Positions 18,501-28,040 are shown, counted from the stretch's first letter. The stretch: 64,000 nucleotides of DNA from Metapseudomonas otitidis (GCF_900111835.1 NZ_FOJP01000001.1:1-64000), one strand, 5' to 3'. Notes: generated from the letters alone by a model not told the origin. Numbers and translations: made by a program.

Positions 18501-19113
18501 GGACACCCACCTCAAGGGCCACGGCCTGCCGCTGGAATGGGCCGAGACCGCGACCCTGCACCTGCGCCAGGTTCTGGACACCGACCTTGACGGCGCCGGC
18601 CTGACCCTGGCCGGGCTCGACCCGGCGCGGCGCCTGCCGGAACTGGGCTTCACCTTCCCGGTGCGCCAGCTCGACCTGCACGGCCTGCGCGCGGTGCTGG
18701 CGGACCCGGCCCACGGCCTGCCGGCGCCCATGCGTGCGGCGGCCGAGCGCCTGGAGTTCGACACCCTCAATGGCTTCATGAAGGGCTTCATCGACCTCAC
18801 CTTCGAGCACCAGGGGCGCTGGTACATCGCCGACTACAAGTCCAACTGGCTGGGTCCCGACGCCAGCTACTACGGCGGCGAACGCCTGGAGCAGGCCATC
18901 GCCGCCGAGCACTACCACCTGCAGTACCTGATCTACCTGGTGGCGCTGCGGCGCTTCCTGCGCCAGCGCCTGGACGGCTTCGGCCCGGACGGGCTGGGCG
19001 GCGCCTACTACCTGTTCCTGCGCGGCATGCCCGACGCCGGGGTGTACTTCCACCGCCCGGACGACGCGCTGCTGGACGCGCTGGACCGGCTGTTCGAGGA
19101 GGGCCACCCGTGA
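15574..19113 (+). CDS. recB: Exodeoxyribonuclease V subunit beta (RecB)
   Basis: 1179 residues. Walker A ASAGTGKT is at residues 18-25, the UvrD-type helicase motif LIDEFQDTDPVQY and the later TVHTSKGLEYPLVF follow, and the C-terminal RecB nuclease domain carries the catalytic IADYKSNWLG. RecB is the 3'-5' helicase and the sole nuclease of RecBCD. It overlaps recC by 4 nt and its TGA touches the recD start. The order recC-recB-recD without an intervening gene is the Pseudomonas arrangement. Confidence 0.96.
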   Translation: MSLDLLDSPFDGRSLIEASAGTGKTWTLTALYARLLLERQLGVGQILVVTYTTAATAELRERIRARLAALLAMYEGGPAPDPVLAGLHARYPGEDAHRRLLLAVHGFDEAAIFTIHGFCQRALQDAAFEAGGDFDSELAADDRDVLDALLADLWRAELAAAEPAWARFLAQKRLTPASLRQRLRGHLGKPYLRIEPRDAAPGDLDPACDAWEHARSLWLRDAASCLAELAAFDGLNKRSYDAAKFALWHSELDAYFADPAALFAPPAGLEKLAREALAKGCKKGFDLPDYPLCSALQGLVDALEAAKPAGEARLIALQVRLLDTLNRELPQRKAAQRLLAFDDLLNRLDEALQGEAGDALAAALRERYPVALIDEFQDTDPVQYAIFRRVYPGGEAGGDLCFVGDPKQAIYAFRGADLATYLKARDEAARQYSLATNHRSVPRLIAALNRVFDRPRPFAEPGLDYPPVGASDKPRPQLVLPEGGAPLELVWLGDEPLGKGEAGRAVAIDTARRIAALLAASAAGQAYFEADGVRTPLRGGDFAVLVASHRQAGDVAAELATRGVPSVRRGRDSVWHSEEAAELAAVLAAYAEPGREGVLRYALSTRLLGRDAQALARCQDDEHAWDEERERAERYHQLWQQHGFMRAFRAWLDEQAVAERLIALPDGERRLTNLLHLAELLQAESLLRPGLEPLLAWFIAQCQAESHGDDALLRLESDAERVQIVTVHTSKGLEYPLVFCPYLWDGALLRRDEDITCHAEDGTPLLDLGGPELEAHRERARRERFAERLRLAYVALTRPRDRLWLHWGPVAVPKPKKDGGLPDDGLHTSALAWLLHGRTLPGDAPLDELAGHLAALEGPGLRLELEALAADSAGDIAVVPLREAEASAQGEHRAPPPTALAQLQRTLHSAWRVGSFSGLAAGMHMEAPDRDAFFVPPATDPGSGFHAFPRGARAGTCLHAILEDWVRGEGELAALVDTHLKGHGLPLEWAETATLHLRQVLDTDLDGAGLTLAGLDPARRLPELGFTFPVRQLDLHGLRAVLADPAHGLPAPMRAAAERLEFDTLNGFMKGFIDLTFEHQGRWYIADYKSNWLGPDASYYGGERLEQAIAAEHYHLQYLIYLVALRRFLRQRLDGFGPDGLGGAYYLFLRGMPDAGVYFHRPDDALLDALDRLFEEGHP

Positions 19114-20975
19114 TGCCTGCCGACCTGCCCCTGGGGCCGCTGGAGCGCTTCTTCGCCGACAGCCTGCTGCACCTGGAGCCCGATGCGCCGCTGCCGGTGC
19201 TGGTGGCCGGGGTGCTCTGCTGCCAGGCCCTGGCGGCGGGGGACGTGTGCCTGCCCCTGGCGCGCCTGGCCGGCCAGCGGGTGTTCGACGAGGGCATCGA
19301 GGGCTTCGACCTGCCGCCCCTGGACACCTGGCGGGCACAGCTGGCGGCCTCGCCGCTGGTGGCCACGGCCGGCGGTTACGCGCCGCTCACCCTGGACGGC
19401 GACCGCCTCTACCTCAGCCGCTACCACGCCTACGAGGCGCGCCTGGCCGAGGCCCTGCTGGGGCTGGCCACGGCCCGCCCGCCGGTGGACGAGGCGCAGC
19501 TGGGCGAGTCCCTGGCGCGGTTGTTCGCCCGCAACACCCAGTCGCCGGACTGGCAGCGGCTGGCCGCTGCCCAGGCAGTGCGGCGCAACCTGGCGGTGAT
19601 CTCCGGCGGCCCCGGCACCGGCAAGACCACCACCGTGGTGCGCCTGCTGGCGTCCCTGCTGGAGCAGCCCGGTGGCGAGCGCCTGGCCATCGGCCTGGCA
19701 GCCCCCACCGGCAAGGCGGCGGCACGCATGGCCGAGGCGATCCGCAACGCCAAGGCCGACCTGCCGGTGAGCGACGCGGTGAAGGCTCTGCTGCCGGAGG
19801 AGGCGCGCACCCTGCACCGCCTGCTCGGCAGCCACGGCGACAGCCCCCGGGTGCGCCACCACGCCGAGAACCCGTTGCCGCTGGACGTGCTGGTGGTGGA
19901 CGAGGCCTCGATGGTGGACCTGGCGCTGATGGCCAAGCTGGTGGACGCGCTGCCCCCGGGGGCGCGGCTGATCCTGCTGGGGGACAAGGACCAGCTGGCG
20001 GCGGTGGAGGCCGGCGCGGTGTTCGCCGAACTCTGCGAGGGCCGGGGCCTGGACGCCACGGCGGCGGCCGAGCTGGAGCGCATCACCGGCCAGCCGGTGC
20101 CGGCGGAGACGCCCACCTCGCGCCTGGGGGATTCGGTGGTGCTGCTGACCCACAGCCACCGCTTCGCCGGGGACAGCGGCATCGGTGAGCTGGCACGGCG
20201 GATCAACGCCGGCGACGCCCGCGGCACCCTGGCGCTGCTGCGCGAGGGCCGCGCCGACCTGGCCTGGAACGCCGGGCCGTTGCAGGCCGCGCTGCTGGAG
20301 CGCCTGGATGCGGGCTATGCCCCCTTCATCAGTGCGGCGCGACGGGGCGACCCGACGGCCGCCTTCGCGGCCTTCGCCGAATTCCGCGCCCTCACCGCCC
20401 AGCGCGAGGGGCCCTGGGGCGTGGCCGGGATCAACGAGGCGCTGGAGGCGCGCATCAAGCGCCGCCTGGGCATCGCCAGCCGCGAGCGCTGGTATCCGGG
20501 GCGGGCGGTGATGGTGCGGCAGAACGACTACGCCCTGGGGCTGTTCAACGGCGACGTCGGCATCTGCCTGCCGACGCCCCATGGGCTGCGGGTGTTCTTC
20601 GAGGGCGAGGACGGCCACCGGCCCTTCTCCCCGGCCCGCCTGCCCAGCCACGACAGCGCCTTCGCCATGACGGTGCACAAGAGCCAGGGCTCGGAGTTCC
20701 GCGAGGTGCTGCTGGTGCTGCCGGAGCAGCCGAGCCCGCTGCTCAGCCGCTCGCTGTTCTACACCGGCATCACCCGCGCCCGGCAGCGGGTGGAGATCTG
20801 GGGCCTGCCCCAGCGCCTGGCCGAGGCGGTGAGCACCCGTGCCGAACGGGCGGCGGGCCTGGCCGAGCGCCTGGCCCGTGAGCCGCAGCCGGCGGCGCCT
20901 CCCGTGGCCGCGCCCGCTCCGGTGGCTCCGGTTGTACAGGTGCCGCCGGCCGGGGGGCAGTTGGATTTGTTCTAG
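19113..20975 (+). CDS. recD: Exodeoxyribonuclease V subunit alpha (RecD)
   Basis: 620 residues from the ATG at 19113, which shares one base with the recB stop (TGATG); a GTG one codon earlier is also in frame. Walker A GGPGTGKT is at residues 165-172, the DEASMVD motif II follows, and near the end MTVHKSQGSEF and YTGITRARQRVEIWG are SF1B helicase motifs. RecD is the fast 5'-3' helicase of RecBCD. The C-terminal about 40 residues are a Pro/Ala-rich tail. A REP copy and a hairpin lie just downstream. Confidence 0.95.
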   Translation: MPADLPLGPLERFFADSLLHLEPDAPLPVLVAGVLCCQALAAGDVCLPLARLAGQRVFDEGIEGFDLPPLDTWRAQLAASPLVATAGGYAPLTLDGDRLYLSRYHAYEARLAEALLGLATARPPVDEAQLGESLARLFARNTQSPDWQRLAAAQAVRRNLAVISGGPGTGKTTTVVRLLASLLEQPGGERLAIGLAAPTGKAAARMAEAIRNAKADLPVSDAVKALLPEEARTLHRLLGSHGDSPRVRHHAENPLPLDVLVVDEASMVDLALMAKLVDALPPGARLILLGDKDQLAAVEAGAVFAELCEGRGLDATAAAELERITGQPVPAETPTSRLGDSVVLLTHSHRFAGDSGIGELARRINAGDARGTLALLREGRADLAWNAGPLQAALLERLDAGYAPFISAARRGDPTAAFAAFAEFRALTAQREGPWGVAGINEALEARIKRRLGIASRERWYPGRAVMVRQNDYALGLFNGDVGICLPTPHGLRVFFEGEDGHRPFSPARLPSHDSAFAMTVHKSQGSEFREVLLVLPEQPSPLLSRSLFYTGITRARQRVEIWGLPQRLAEAVSTRAERAAGLAERLAREPQPAAPPVAAPAPVAPVVQVPPAGGQLDLF

Positions 20976-20994
20976 GGTGTTGGAGCGTCTGAGC

Positions 20995-21012
20995 GGTGGG
21001 CTGAAGCCCACC
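20995..21012. repeat. REP-like hairpin, copy 2
   Basis: Arms GGTGGGCT and AGCCCACC surround GA. It is the reverse complement of the copy at 313-330 and is flanked by CTACG, i.e. CGTAGGG in the other orientation. It lies 20 nt after the recD stop, a typical place for a REP element. Confidence 0.7.
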
Positions 21013-21062
21013 CTACGCCCGCCTTGCGCACGGCCGAGTCACAGGCTGGGCGCGGGAACGAG

Positions 21063-21084
21063 AACGGGGCCCGTGGGCCCCGTT
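21063..21084. terminator. Bidirectional hairpin between recD and the CorC-type gene
   Basis: Arms AACGGGGCCC and GGGCCCCGTT surround a 2-nt loop (GT). The perfect 10-bp stem separates two convergent genes. The flanking T/A runs are short, so termination is likely but not certain. Confidence 0.6.
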
Positions 21085-21100
21085 GTCATGACGCGGTGGA

Positions 21101-22441
21101 TCAGTCGATCCGCAGGACCTTGGCGAGGACGATCTTCGGGCCCTTCATTTTCTTGACGATGATGCGCAGGCCTTCGGTCTCCAGCACTTCTTCCTCTTCG
21201 GGAACCCGGTTGAGGCTGTCGTAGATCAGCCCGGCCAGGGTGTCGGCCTCGACGTGGTCGAGGTCGATGCCGAGCAGGCGCTCGACCTTGAACAGCGGGG
21301 TGTCGCCGCGCACCAGCAGCTTGCCGGGCTGGTAGGCGAGCACGCCGCGCTCGGTCTTGCGGTGTTCGTCCTGGATGTCGCCGACCAGCACTTCGAGCAC
21401 GTCTTCCATGGTCAGGAAGCCGACCACCTTGCCGTCGGCCTCTTCGACCAGGGCGAAGTGCGCGCCGCCCTGGCGGAACTGCTCCAGCAGGCGCGGCAGC
21501 GGCATGTGCTTGCTGACGCGTTCCACCGGGCGGGTGAGTTCGGCGAGGTCGAAGGACTCGGGCAGGCTGTCCAGGGCGGACAGGGCCAGGAGCAGGTCCT
21601 TGATGTGCAGGACGCCGATGAACTCGCCCTTGCGGTCGTCGTAGACCGGGTAGCGGCTGTACTTGTGGCGGCGGATGACGCCGAGGATGTCGGACAGCGG
21701 GGCGTCGTGCTCCAGGTAGATCAGGTCTTCCCGGGAGTTGGCCCAGTCCACCACTTCCAGCTCGCCCATCTCGACGGCGGAGGCGAGCACGCGCATGTCC
21801 TGGTCGCTGGGGTCGCGGGCGCGGCTGGAGTGCAGGATCAGCTTGAGCTCGTCACGGCTGTAGTGGTGCTCGTGGTGCGGGCCGGGCTCGCCCTGGCCGG
21901 CGATGCGCAGGATGGTGTTGGCGCTGGCGTTGAGCAGCCAGATGGCCGGGTACATGAGCCAGTAGAAGAGGTACAGCGGCACCGCGGTCCACAGCGACAG
22001 CAGCTCGGGCTTGCGGATGGCCCAGGACTTGGGCGCCAGCTCGCCGACCACGATGTGCAGGTAGGAAATGACGAAGAAGGCGGCGAAGAAGGAGATGCCG
22101 TGGAGCAGTTTCTCCGATTCCACGCCGACGGCGCTGAGCAGCGGGCCGAGCAGGTGGGCGAAGGCCGGCTCGCCGACCCAGCCGAGGCCGAGGGAGGCCA
22201 GGGTGATGCCCAGCTGGCAGGCGGAGAGGTAGGCGTCCAGCTGGTTGTGCACGGTGCGCAGGATGCCGCCGCGCCAGCCGTGCTGGTCGGCGATGGATTC
22301 CACACGGGTGGCGCGCAGCTTGACCATGGCGAACTCGGCGGCGACGAAGAAGCCGTTGAGCAGCACGAGGAAGAGGGCGAACAGGACGAGGCCGAAATCG
22401 GCGAAATAGCTGGAGAAGGTGGAGCTTGTGGAAGGGTCCAT
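21101..22441 (-). CDS. HlyC/CorC family CBS-domain membrane protein (CNNM/DUF21)
   Basis: 446 residues. The N-terminal DUF21/CNNM domain has four hydrophobic segments (about 15-190, including NGFFVAAEFAMVKLR and AYLSACQLGITLASLGLGWVG). Two CBS domains follow (about 210-340), then a C-terminal CorC_HlyC domain (about 360-440). Proteins of this family are linked to Mg2+/Co2+ efflux or resistance, not hemolysis. The gene lies downstream of phoR on the same strand with a 112-nt gap, so partial cotranscription is possible. Confidence 0.88.
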   Translation of the reverse strand: MDPSTSSTFSSYFADFGLVLFALFLVLLNGFFVAAEFAMVKLRATRVESIADQHGWRGGILRTVHNQLDAYLSACQLGITLASLGLGWVGEPAFAHLLGPLLSAVGVESEKLLHGISFFAAFFVISYLHIVVGELAPKSWAIRKPELLSLWTAVPLYLFYWLMYPAIWLLNASANTILRIAGQGEPGPHHEHHYSRDELKLILHSSRARDPSDQDMRVLASAVEMGELEVVDWANSREDLIYLEHDAPLSDILGVIRRHKYSRYPVYDDRKGEFIGVLHIKDLLLALSALDSLPESFDLAELTRPVERVSKHMPLPRLLEQFRQGGAHFALVEEADGKVVGFLTMEDVLEVLVGDIQDEHRKTERGVLAYQPGKLLVRGDTPLFKVERLLGIDLDHVEADTLAGLIYDSLNRVPEEEEVLETEGLRIIVKKMKGPKIVLAKVLRID

Positions 22442-22553
22442 TAGGGGTCAGGGCTGGCGAATGATCGGCTAAGGGTGAAGGCTGGGCCTTGAGTTTGCAA
22501 GCGGGCGGAAGGCCCCGGGAGCATGGGGCCCAGGGGGCGCCGTGATGCCTGTC

Positions 22554-23858
22554 TCAGCGCTCGCCGGCCACCTGTGCGGGGGGGAAATGGCAGGTGAAGG
22601 TGCTGCCGTGGTTGAGCACGGAGCTGATGTCCAGGCGGGCGCGGTGGCGGATCAGCACGTGCTTGACGATGGCCAGGCCCAGGCCGGTGCCGCCGGTGTT
22701 GCTGGCGCGGCTGGAGTCGACCCGGTAGAAGCGCTCGGTCAGGCGCGGCAGGTGCTTGGCTTCGATGCCGATGCCGGAGTCCTGCACGGCCAGGTGCGCG
22801 CCCAGTTCGTCACCCCACCAGCGGATGCGGATGTCACCGCCGTCGGGGGTGTACTTCACGGCGTTGAACACCAGGTTGGAGAAGGCGCTGCGCAGTTCGG
22901 CCTCGCTGCCGCGCAGGCGCACGCCGGCGTCGGCCTCCAGTTCGATGCGGTGCTGGCGGCTGCCGGACAGGGCGAGGGCGTCGTGGCGGATGCTCTGCAG
23001 CAGGGCCTCGACCTCCACCGGCTGGTTGTCGGAGGGGTAGTCGGTGGCTTCCAGCTTGGCCAGCAGCAGCAGGTCGTTGAGCAGGTTCTGCATGCGCCCG
23101 GCCTGCTGGTGCATCTGTTGCAGGGCGCGGCCCCAGCGCGGGTTCACGTCGTCGACGTTGTCCAGCAGGGTCTCCAGGTAGCCGGCGATCACCGTCAGCG
23201 GGGTGCGCAGCTCGTGGGAGACGTTGGCGACGAAGTCCTTGCGCATCTGCTCCAGCTGGTGGAGCCGGGTGATGTCGCGCACCAGCATCAGGTGCTCGCG
23301 GTTGCCGTACTGGGTGATGTGGAACTGCAGGCGCAGGCGGTCGTTGACCGGTGAGGGCAGTTCGAGGGCCTCGCGGTAGTTCTCCTGCTCGAAGTACTCC
23401 TTGAAGCGCGGGTGGCGCACCAGGTTGGTGACCGGCTGGCCGCTGTCCTGGGGGGTCTTGAGGCCCAGCAGGTTTTCGGCGGCGCGGTTCCACCAGTCGA
23501 GGTTGCCTTCGCTGTCGAGCATCACCACGGCGTCCTTGAGGGCGGCGGTGGACTCCTGCACGCGGTCGATCACCGCCTGCAGGCGCCCGCGCACGCGCTG
23601 GTCGCGGCGTTGCAGGTGGTAGATGCTGTCGAACACTTCGCCCCACAGGCCGTAGCCGTCAGGCGGCGGCTCGTCGGGTTTGTGCTCCTTGAGCCATTTG
23701 TGCAGGCGCAGCAGCTGGCTGAGGGTCCAGCCGAGGTAGGCGCCCAGGCCGATGGCCAGGGCCCAGCCGTATTCACCGGAGATGAAGCCGGCGAGGAGGC
23801 AGGCACCGAGCAGGAGGATCAAACGGCGGATTACGGCACGGCGCCAGTCCTGGTTCAA
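22554..23858 (-). CDS. phoR: Phosphate regulon sensor histidine kinase PhoR
   Basis: 434 residues. Two N-terminal hydrophobic helices (about 12-45) leave almost no periplasmic domain, as usual for PhoR. A PAS domain (about 95-200) follows, then the phospho-acceptor His215 in SHELRTPL and an HATPase with N and G boxes (NLVFNAVKYT, DSGIGI, GTGLGLAI). It phosphorylates PhoB when phosphate is scarce. The start is a TTG at 23858 placed 8 nt after AAGGA; no ATG gives a better start. It lies 27 nt downstream of phoB, so the two form an operon. Confidence 0.95.
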   Translation of the reverse strand: MNQDWRRAVIRRLILLLGACLLAGFISGEYGWALAIGLGAYLGWTLSQLLRLHKWLKEHKPDEPPPDGYGLWGEVFDSIYHLQRRDQRVRGRLQAVIDRVQESTAALKDAVVMLDSEGNLDWWNRAAENLLGLKTPQDSGQPVTNLVRHPRFKEYFEQENYREALELPSPVNDRLRLQFHITQYGNREHLMLVRDITRLHQLEQMRKDFVANVSHELRTPLTVIAGYLETLLDNVDDVNPRWGRALQQMHQQAGRMQNLLNDLLLLAKLEATDYPSDNQPVEVEALLQSIRHDALALSGSRQHRIELEADAGVRLRGSEAELRSAFSNLVFNAVKYTPDGGDIRIRWWGDELGAHLAVQDSGIGIEAKHLPRLTERFYRVDSSRASNTGGTGLGLAIVKHVLIRHRARLDISSVLNHGSTFTCHFPPAQVAGER

Positions 23859-23885
23859 CGGTCGCGTCCTTGTACGGCGAGGGCT

Positions 23886-24575
<690 letters not shown>

Positions 24576-24611
24576 GTATCCGCCTCGGGTCGCTGGTTCT
24601 GAGGGTTTGCG

Positions 24612-24648
24612 CGCATTAGATAACGGAATTATTGCAGTGATATGACAC
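24612..24648 (-). promoter_or_regulatory. phoB promoter with candidate Pho box
   Basis: On the minus strand the units GTGTCAT (24648-24642) and CTGCAAT (24637-24631) are separated by 4 nt and match the Pho half-site CTGTCAT at 6 of 7 and 5 of 7 positions. A -10-like TATCTAAT follows after about 8-9 nt. A Pho box replacing the -35 element at this distance is the standard layout of a PhoB-activated promoter. Confidence 0.5.
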
Positions 24649-24685
24649 GACCGTGGCGGAGACGACGGCCGTGCCTTGCCCGTGC

Positions 24686-25576
24686 TCAGCGCAGGGCGTA
24701 GTCGGCCACCACGCCGATGAAGATCGCCAGCCCCGCCCAGTGGTTGTGCAGGAAGGCCTTGAAGCAGGCCTGCGGGTCGCGGTCGCGGGTGCTGTGGAAT
24801 TCCCAGGCGAAGCAGGCCAGGGCACCGAGCAGGCCGAGGTGGAAGTACAGGCCCAGTTCGAAGCGGCTGCCGGCCAGCAGCAGGCACAGCAGGGCGAGGC
24901 CCTGGAGGGTGGCGATGATCACCCGGTCGGCGTCGCCGAAGAGGATGGCGGTGGACTTGATGCCGATCTTCAGGTCGTCCTCGCGGTCGGTCATGGCGTA
25001 GTAGGTGTCGTAGGCCACGGTCCACAGCAGGTTGGCGATGTAGATCAGCCAGGCGGTGGCCGGCAGTTCGCCGGTGGCGGCGGTGAAGGACATGGGGATG
25101 CCCCAGGAGTAGGCGGCGCCCAGCACCACCTGGGGGTAGAAGGTGTAGCGCTTCATGAAGGGGTAGCAGGCGGCCAGGGCCACGGCGCCGAAGGACAGCC
25201 AGACGGTGGTGGCGTTGGTCAGCAGCACCAGGCCGAAGGCGATGGCCAGCAGCACGGCGAAGAACACCAGGGCTTCCTTCGGGCGGATGGCGCCGGTGGC
25301 CAGGGGGCGGGCGTGGGTGCGGGCGACGTGGCCGTCGAAGTTGCGGTCGGCATAGTCGTTGATGGCGCAGCCGGCGGCGCGCATGACGGCGACGCCGAGG
25401 ACGAAGACCAGCACATTCTTCAGGCTGGGGTGGCCGTCGGCGGCGATCCACACGGCCCAGAGGGTGGGCCAGAGCAGCAGGTAGACGCCGATGGGACGGT
25501 CGAGCCGGGCGAGCTGGACGAAGTCCCAGGCACGCGGGTGCAGGCGGTTGAGCGATCGCAGGAACTGGATGTACAT
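24686..25576 (-). CDS. ubiA: 4-hydroxybenzoate octaprenyltransferase (UbiA)
   Basis: 296 residues, the normal UbiA length, with about eight to nine membrane helices. The two Asp-rich motifs of the prenyltransferase superfamily are present: NDYADRNFD (73-81) and DREDDLKIG. UbiA attaches the polyprenyl tail to 4-hydroxybenzoate in ubiquinone synthesis. The ATG at 25576 follows GGAGGC. It lies 28 nt downstream of ubiC, which makes its substrate, so the two form an operon. Confidence 0.96.
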   Translation of the reverse strand: MYIQFLRSLNRLHPRAWDFVQLARLDRPIGVYLLLWPTLWAVWIAADGHPSLKNVLVFVLGVAVMRAAGCAINDYADRNFDGHVARTHARPLATGAIRPKEALVFFAVLLAIAFGLVLLTNATTVWLSFGAVALAACYPFMKRYTFYPQVVLGAAYSWGIPMSFTAATGELPATAWLIYIANLLWTVAYDTYYAMTDREDDLKIGIKSTAILFGDADRVIIATLQGLALLCLLLAGSRFELGLYFHLGLLGALACFAWEFHSTRDRDPQACFKAFLHNHWAGLAIFIGVVADYALR

Positions 25577-25604
25577 CGGGGGCCTCCGCTGGACGTGCGG
25601 CGGA

Positions 25605-26159
25605 TTATACGGCCTCGATTCCGGCCTGCCGCCACAGCGTGGGGAGGAATATCTCGGCCACCAGCACGCCCAGCCCGTCGCGGCGGAAGCAGGAGCGGCG
25701 GCCCCAGAGGCGTTCCTCGCGCACGTCGGCCGGCAGCAGCGACGCCGGGTAGCGGGTGACTTCGATGGCGCCGCGGGTGAAGGCGCGGTCGCTGAACAGC
25801 AGCTCGCCGAGGGAGCGGCCGCCGAGGTCGGCCAGGGCCAGGCCGGAGCCTTCCAGGGCCTTGCGGGCGGCGACGCTGCGGGCGAAGACCCAGGGTTCGC
25901 CATGGCCGCGCAGGTACACCTCGCGCACCCAGCCCTGGCTGCCGTCGGGCACGCCGAGGGCCTGGCATTCGTCGCTGCGCAGGACCTGCCAGGCTTCGTG
26001 GAGCGGGGTGACGCTGAAGGCGCCCTGGGCCTGTGCGGTGAGGCGGCGGGTCAGCGAACCCTGGTCGAACAGCCAGTCGCGCACCTCGGCAGCGGGCGCG
26101 GGGTGCAGCTGCTGGGCGCTGAGCCAGCGGGGCGGGTGGACGAGGACGGCGTTCGACAC
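25605..26159 (-). CDS. ubiC: Chorismate lyase (UbiC)
   Basis: 184 residues, the usual length, starting at a GTG at 26159. It converts chorismate to 4-hydroxybenzoate and pyruvate, the first committed step of ubiquinone synthesis. The conserved segments [18 protein letters not shown] and GRRSCFR (the arginines that hold the product) and the near-terminal VAEIFLP are visible. The ribosome binding site is weak. It is divergent from the rubredoxin genes. Confidence 0.93.
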   Translation of the reverse strand: MSNAVLVHPPRWLSAQQLHPAPAAEVRDWLFDQGSLTRRLTAQAQGAFSVTPLHEAWQVLRSDECQALGVPDGSQGWVREVYLRGHGEPWVFARSVAARKALEGSGLALADLGGRSLGELLFSDRAFTRGAIEVTRYPASLLPADVREERLWGRRSCFRRDGLGVLVAEIFLPTLWRQAGIEAV

Positions 26160-26284
26160 GGTGGACCTGCGGGGGGCTTGGGCGGCGCGGGAGTGTAGCA
26201 CGCAGCCCGGCGCGCTCCGGACGGGCCCGGTTGTCGCAGGGCGGTGGTCGGCGGGCGTCTTGGCGCTGCCCGGCGATTGGGTTA

Positions 26285-26300
26285 GGTTGCGCGCGCAACC
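26285..26300. promoter_or_regulatory. Perfect 16-bp palindrome before rubA1
   Basis: GGTTGCGCGCGCAACC is an uninterrupted palindrome ending 20 nt before the rubA1 ATG. It could be an operator between ubiC and rubA1 or part of the leader; nothing in the sequence identifies the binding protein. Confidence 0.4.
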
Positions 26301-26320
26301 GTGAGTTTCCCGAGGCAGAT

Positions 26321-26488
26321 ATGAAGAAATGGCAATGCGTGGTCTGCGGACTGATCTATGACGAAGCCCAGGGCTGGCCGGACGACGGCATCGCCCCCGG
26401 TACCCGCTGGGAAGACGTGCCGGCCGACTGGCTGTGCCCGGATTGCGGCGTGGGCAAGCTGGACTTCGAGATGATCGAGATCGGCTGA
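26321..26488 (+). CDS. rubA1: Rubredoxin 1
   Basis: 55 residues with two iron-binding motifs, CVVCG (residues 6-10) and CPDCG (39-43), and the conserved [15 protein letters not shown] core. It is a one-iron electron carrier between rubredoxin reductase and alkane monooxygenase or, in some contexts, oxidative-stress enzymes. GAGG lies about 10 nt before the ATG. It is one of two tandem copies; 46 of 55 residues match the second copy. Order rubA1-rubA2-rubB is that of P. aeruginosa. Confidence 0.95.
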   Translation: MKKWQCVVCGLIYDEAQGWPDDGIAPGTRWEDVPADWLCPDCGVGKLDFEMIEIG

Positions 26489-26657
26489 TCCTCCCGGGCT
26501 CCCGCGTTCTGCGTGGGGCCCTGTTTCTCTCCCTCCCCGCTCCTGTCACCCCCTGGTCACGCCCCAACCTCCGTCGGGGCGCGCGGCTGCCTGCTTGGCG
26601 AGCGCGGGCGGTTTGGAGTAGGTTCGGCCGATCGTTCCCGCTGGGGTGGAGGTGCGT

Positions 26658-26825
26658 ATGCGCAAGTGGCAATGCGTGGTGTGCGGCTTCATTTATGACG
26701 AGGCCCTGGGGCTGCCCGAGGAGGGCATCGCCCCCGGTACGCGCTGGGAGGACGTCCCGGCGGATTGGGTCTGCCCTGATTGCGGGGTGGGCAAGGTGGA
26801 CTTCGAGATGATCGAGATCCGCTGA
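26658..26825 (+). CDS. rubA2: Rubredoxin 2
   Basis: 55 residues starting [18 protein letters not shown], with CVVCG (6-10) and CPDCG (39-43). It differs from the first copy at nine positions (2, 11, 17, 19, 21, 22, 38, 47, 55), mostly conservative. It lies 169 nt downstream of rubA1 and is preceded by GGTGGAGG, a good ribosome binding site. A terminator-like hairpin lies between it and rubB. Tandem duplication is the simplest explanation; whether the copies have separate partners cannot be told from sequence. Confidence 0.95.
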   Translation: MRKWQCVVCGFIYDEALGLPEEGIAPGTRWEDVPADWVCPDCGVGKVDFEMIEIR

Positions 26826-26843
26826 GTCCTGGTGGTTTTCTGA

Positions 26844-26874
26844 GCGACGGCCTGCGGGCCGTCGCGTCGTTTTT
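26844..26874 (+). terminator. Intrinsic terminator/attenuator between rubA2 and rubB
   Basis: Arms GCGACGGCC (26844-26852) and GGCCGTCGC (26857-26865) around TGCG are followed by GTCG and five T. This is a good intrinsic terminator inside a cluster usually regarded as one operon, so rubB may be reached only by read-through or from another promoter. Confidence 0.7.
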
Positions 26875-26891
26875 CGTCCTAGGAGTGAGTG

Positions 26892-28040
26892 ATGAGTGCA
26901 CCTGTGGTGATCGTCGGGACCGGCCTGGCCGGCTACAACCTGGCCAAGGAGTTTCGCAAGCTGGACGGCGAGACGCCGCTGTTGCTGATCAGTGCCGACG
27001 ACGGCCGCTCCTATTCCAAGCCGATGCTGTCCACCGGCTTTGGCAAGAACAAGGACGCCGACGGCCTGGCGGTGGCCGAGGCCGGCGCCATGGCCGAGCA
27101 GCTGAAGGCGGAGATCCGCACCCACACCCGCATCACCGGCATCGACCCGGGGCACCGGCAGATCTGGATCGGCGAGGAAGCCGTGGCCTACCGCGACCTG
27201 GTGCTGGCCTGGGGGGCCGAGGTGATCCGCGTGCCGGTGGAGGGCGATGCGGGGGACGTGGTGTTCCCCATCAATGACCTGGAAGACTATGCGCGCTTCC
27301 GCGCAGCGGCCGCCGGCAAGCGCCGGGTGCTGATCCTCGGCGCCGGGCTGATCGGCTGCGAGTTCGCCAACGACCTGACCCTGGGCGGCTACGAGGTGGA
27401 GGTCGTCGCCCCCTGCGAGCAGGTCATGCCCGGCCTGCTCCATCCGGCGGCGGCCGGCGCCGTGCAGGCGGGGCTGGAAGCCATCGGCGCGCGCTTCCAC
27501 CTGGGGCCGGTGCTGGCCAGCCTGAACCACGCCGGCGAGGCGCTGGAGGCGCACCTCTCCGACGGCACCCACCTCAGCTGCGACCTGGTGGTCTCCGCCG
27601 TGGGCCTGCGTCCGCGCACCGCCCTGGCAGCGGCAGCGGGCCTGGACGTGAACCGCGGCGTGGTGGTGGACCGCGAGCTGCGCACCTCCCACGCGAACAT
27701 CTACGCGCTGGGGGATTGCGCGGAAGTGGACGGTATCAACCTGCTCTACGTGATGCCGCTGATGGCCAGCGCCCGGGCCCTGGCGCAGACCCTGGCCGGT
27801 ACGCCGACGGCGGTCAGCTACGGGCCGATGCCGGTGACGGTGAAGACCCCGGCCTGCCCGCTGGTGGTCTCGCCGCCGCCCCGTGGCCTGGACGGCGAAT
27901 GGACGGTGGAAGGGGCCGGGGCGGACATCAAGGCGCTCTGCCGCGATGCCTCCGGGCGCCTGCTGGGCTATGCGCTCACCGGTGCGGCGGTGCAGGAGAA
28001 GCTCGCGCTGAACCGTGAACTGCCGCCGGTCTTGGCATGA
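26892..28040 (+). CDS. rubB: Rubredoxin-NAD+ reductase
   Basis: 382 residues. An FAD-binding GxGxxG lies at the N-terminus ([15 protein letters not shown]), a second dinucleotide motif for NADH in the middle ([15 protein letters not shown]), and [14 protein letters not shown] is the flavin-ribityl motif. It passes electrons from NADH to the rubredoxins. AGGAG at 26881 supports the ATG at 26892 over an in-frame GTG one codon earlier. The neighbouring hupA downstream reproduces the P. aeruginosa order. Confidence 0.94.
   Translation: MSAPVVIVGTGLAGYNLAKEFRKLDGETPLLLISADDGRSYSKPMLSTGFGKNKDADGLAVAEAGAMAEQLKAEIRTHTRITGIDPGHRQIWIGEEAVAYRDLVLAWGAEVIRVPVEGDAGDVVFPINDLEDYARFRAAAAGKRRVLILGAGLIGCEFANDLTLGGYEVEVVAPCEQVMPGLLHPAAAGAVQAGLEAIGARFHLGPVLASLNHAGEALEAHLSDGTHLSCDLVVSAVGLRPRTALAAAAGLDVNRGVVVDRELRTSHANIYALGDCAEVDGINLLYVMPLMASARALAQTLAGTPTAVSYGPMPVTVKTPACPLVVSPPPRGLDGEWTVEGAGADIKALCRDASGRLLGYALTGAAVQEKLALNRELPPVLA

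Noticed and set aside
25605-27692. A 695-codon frame that appears to fuse an unknown N-terminus to chorismate lyase
   Set aside because: UbiC begins at the GTG at 26159; the upstream part is antisense to the rubredoxin and rubB genes.
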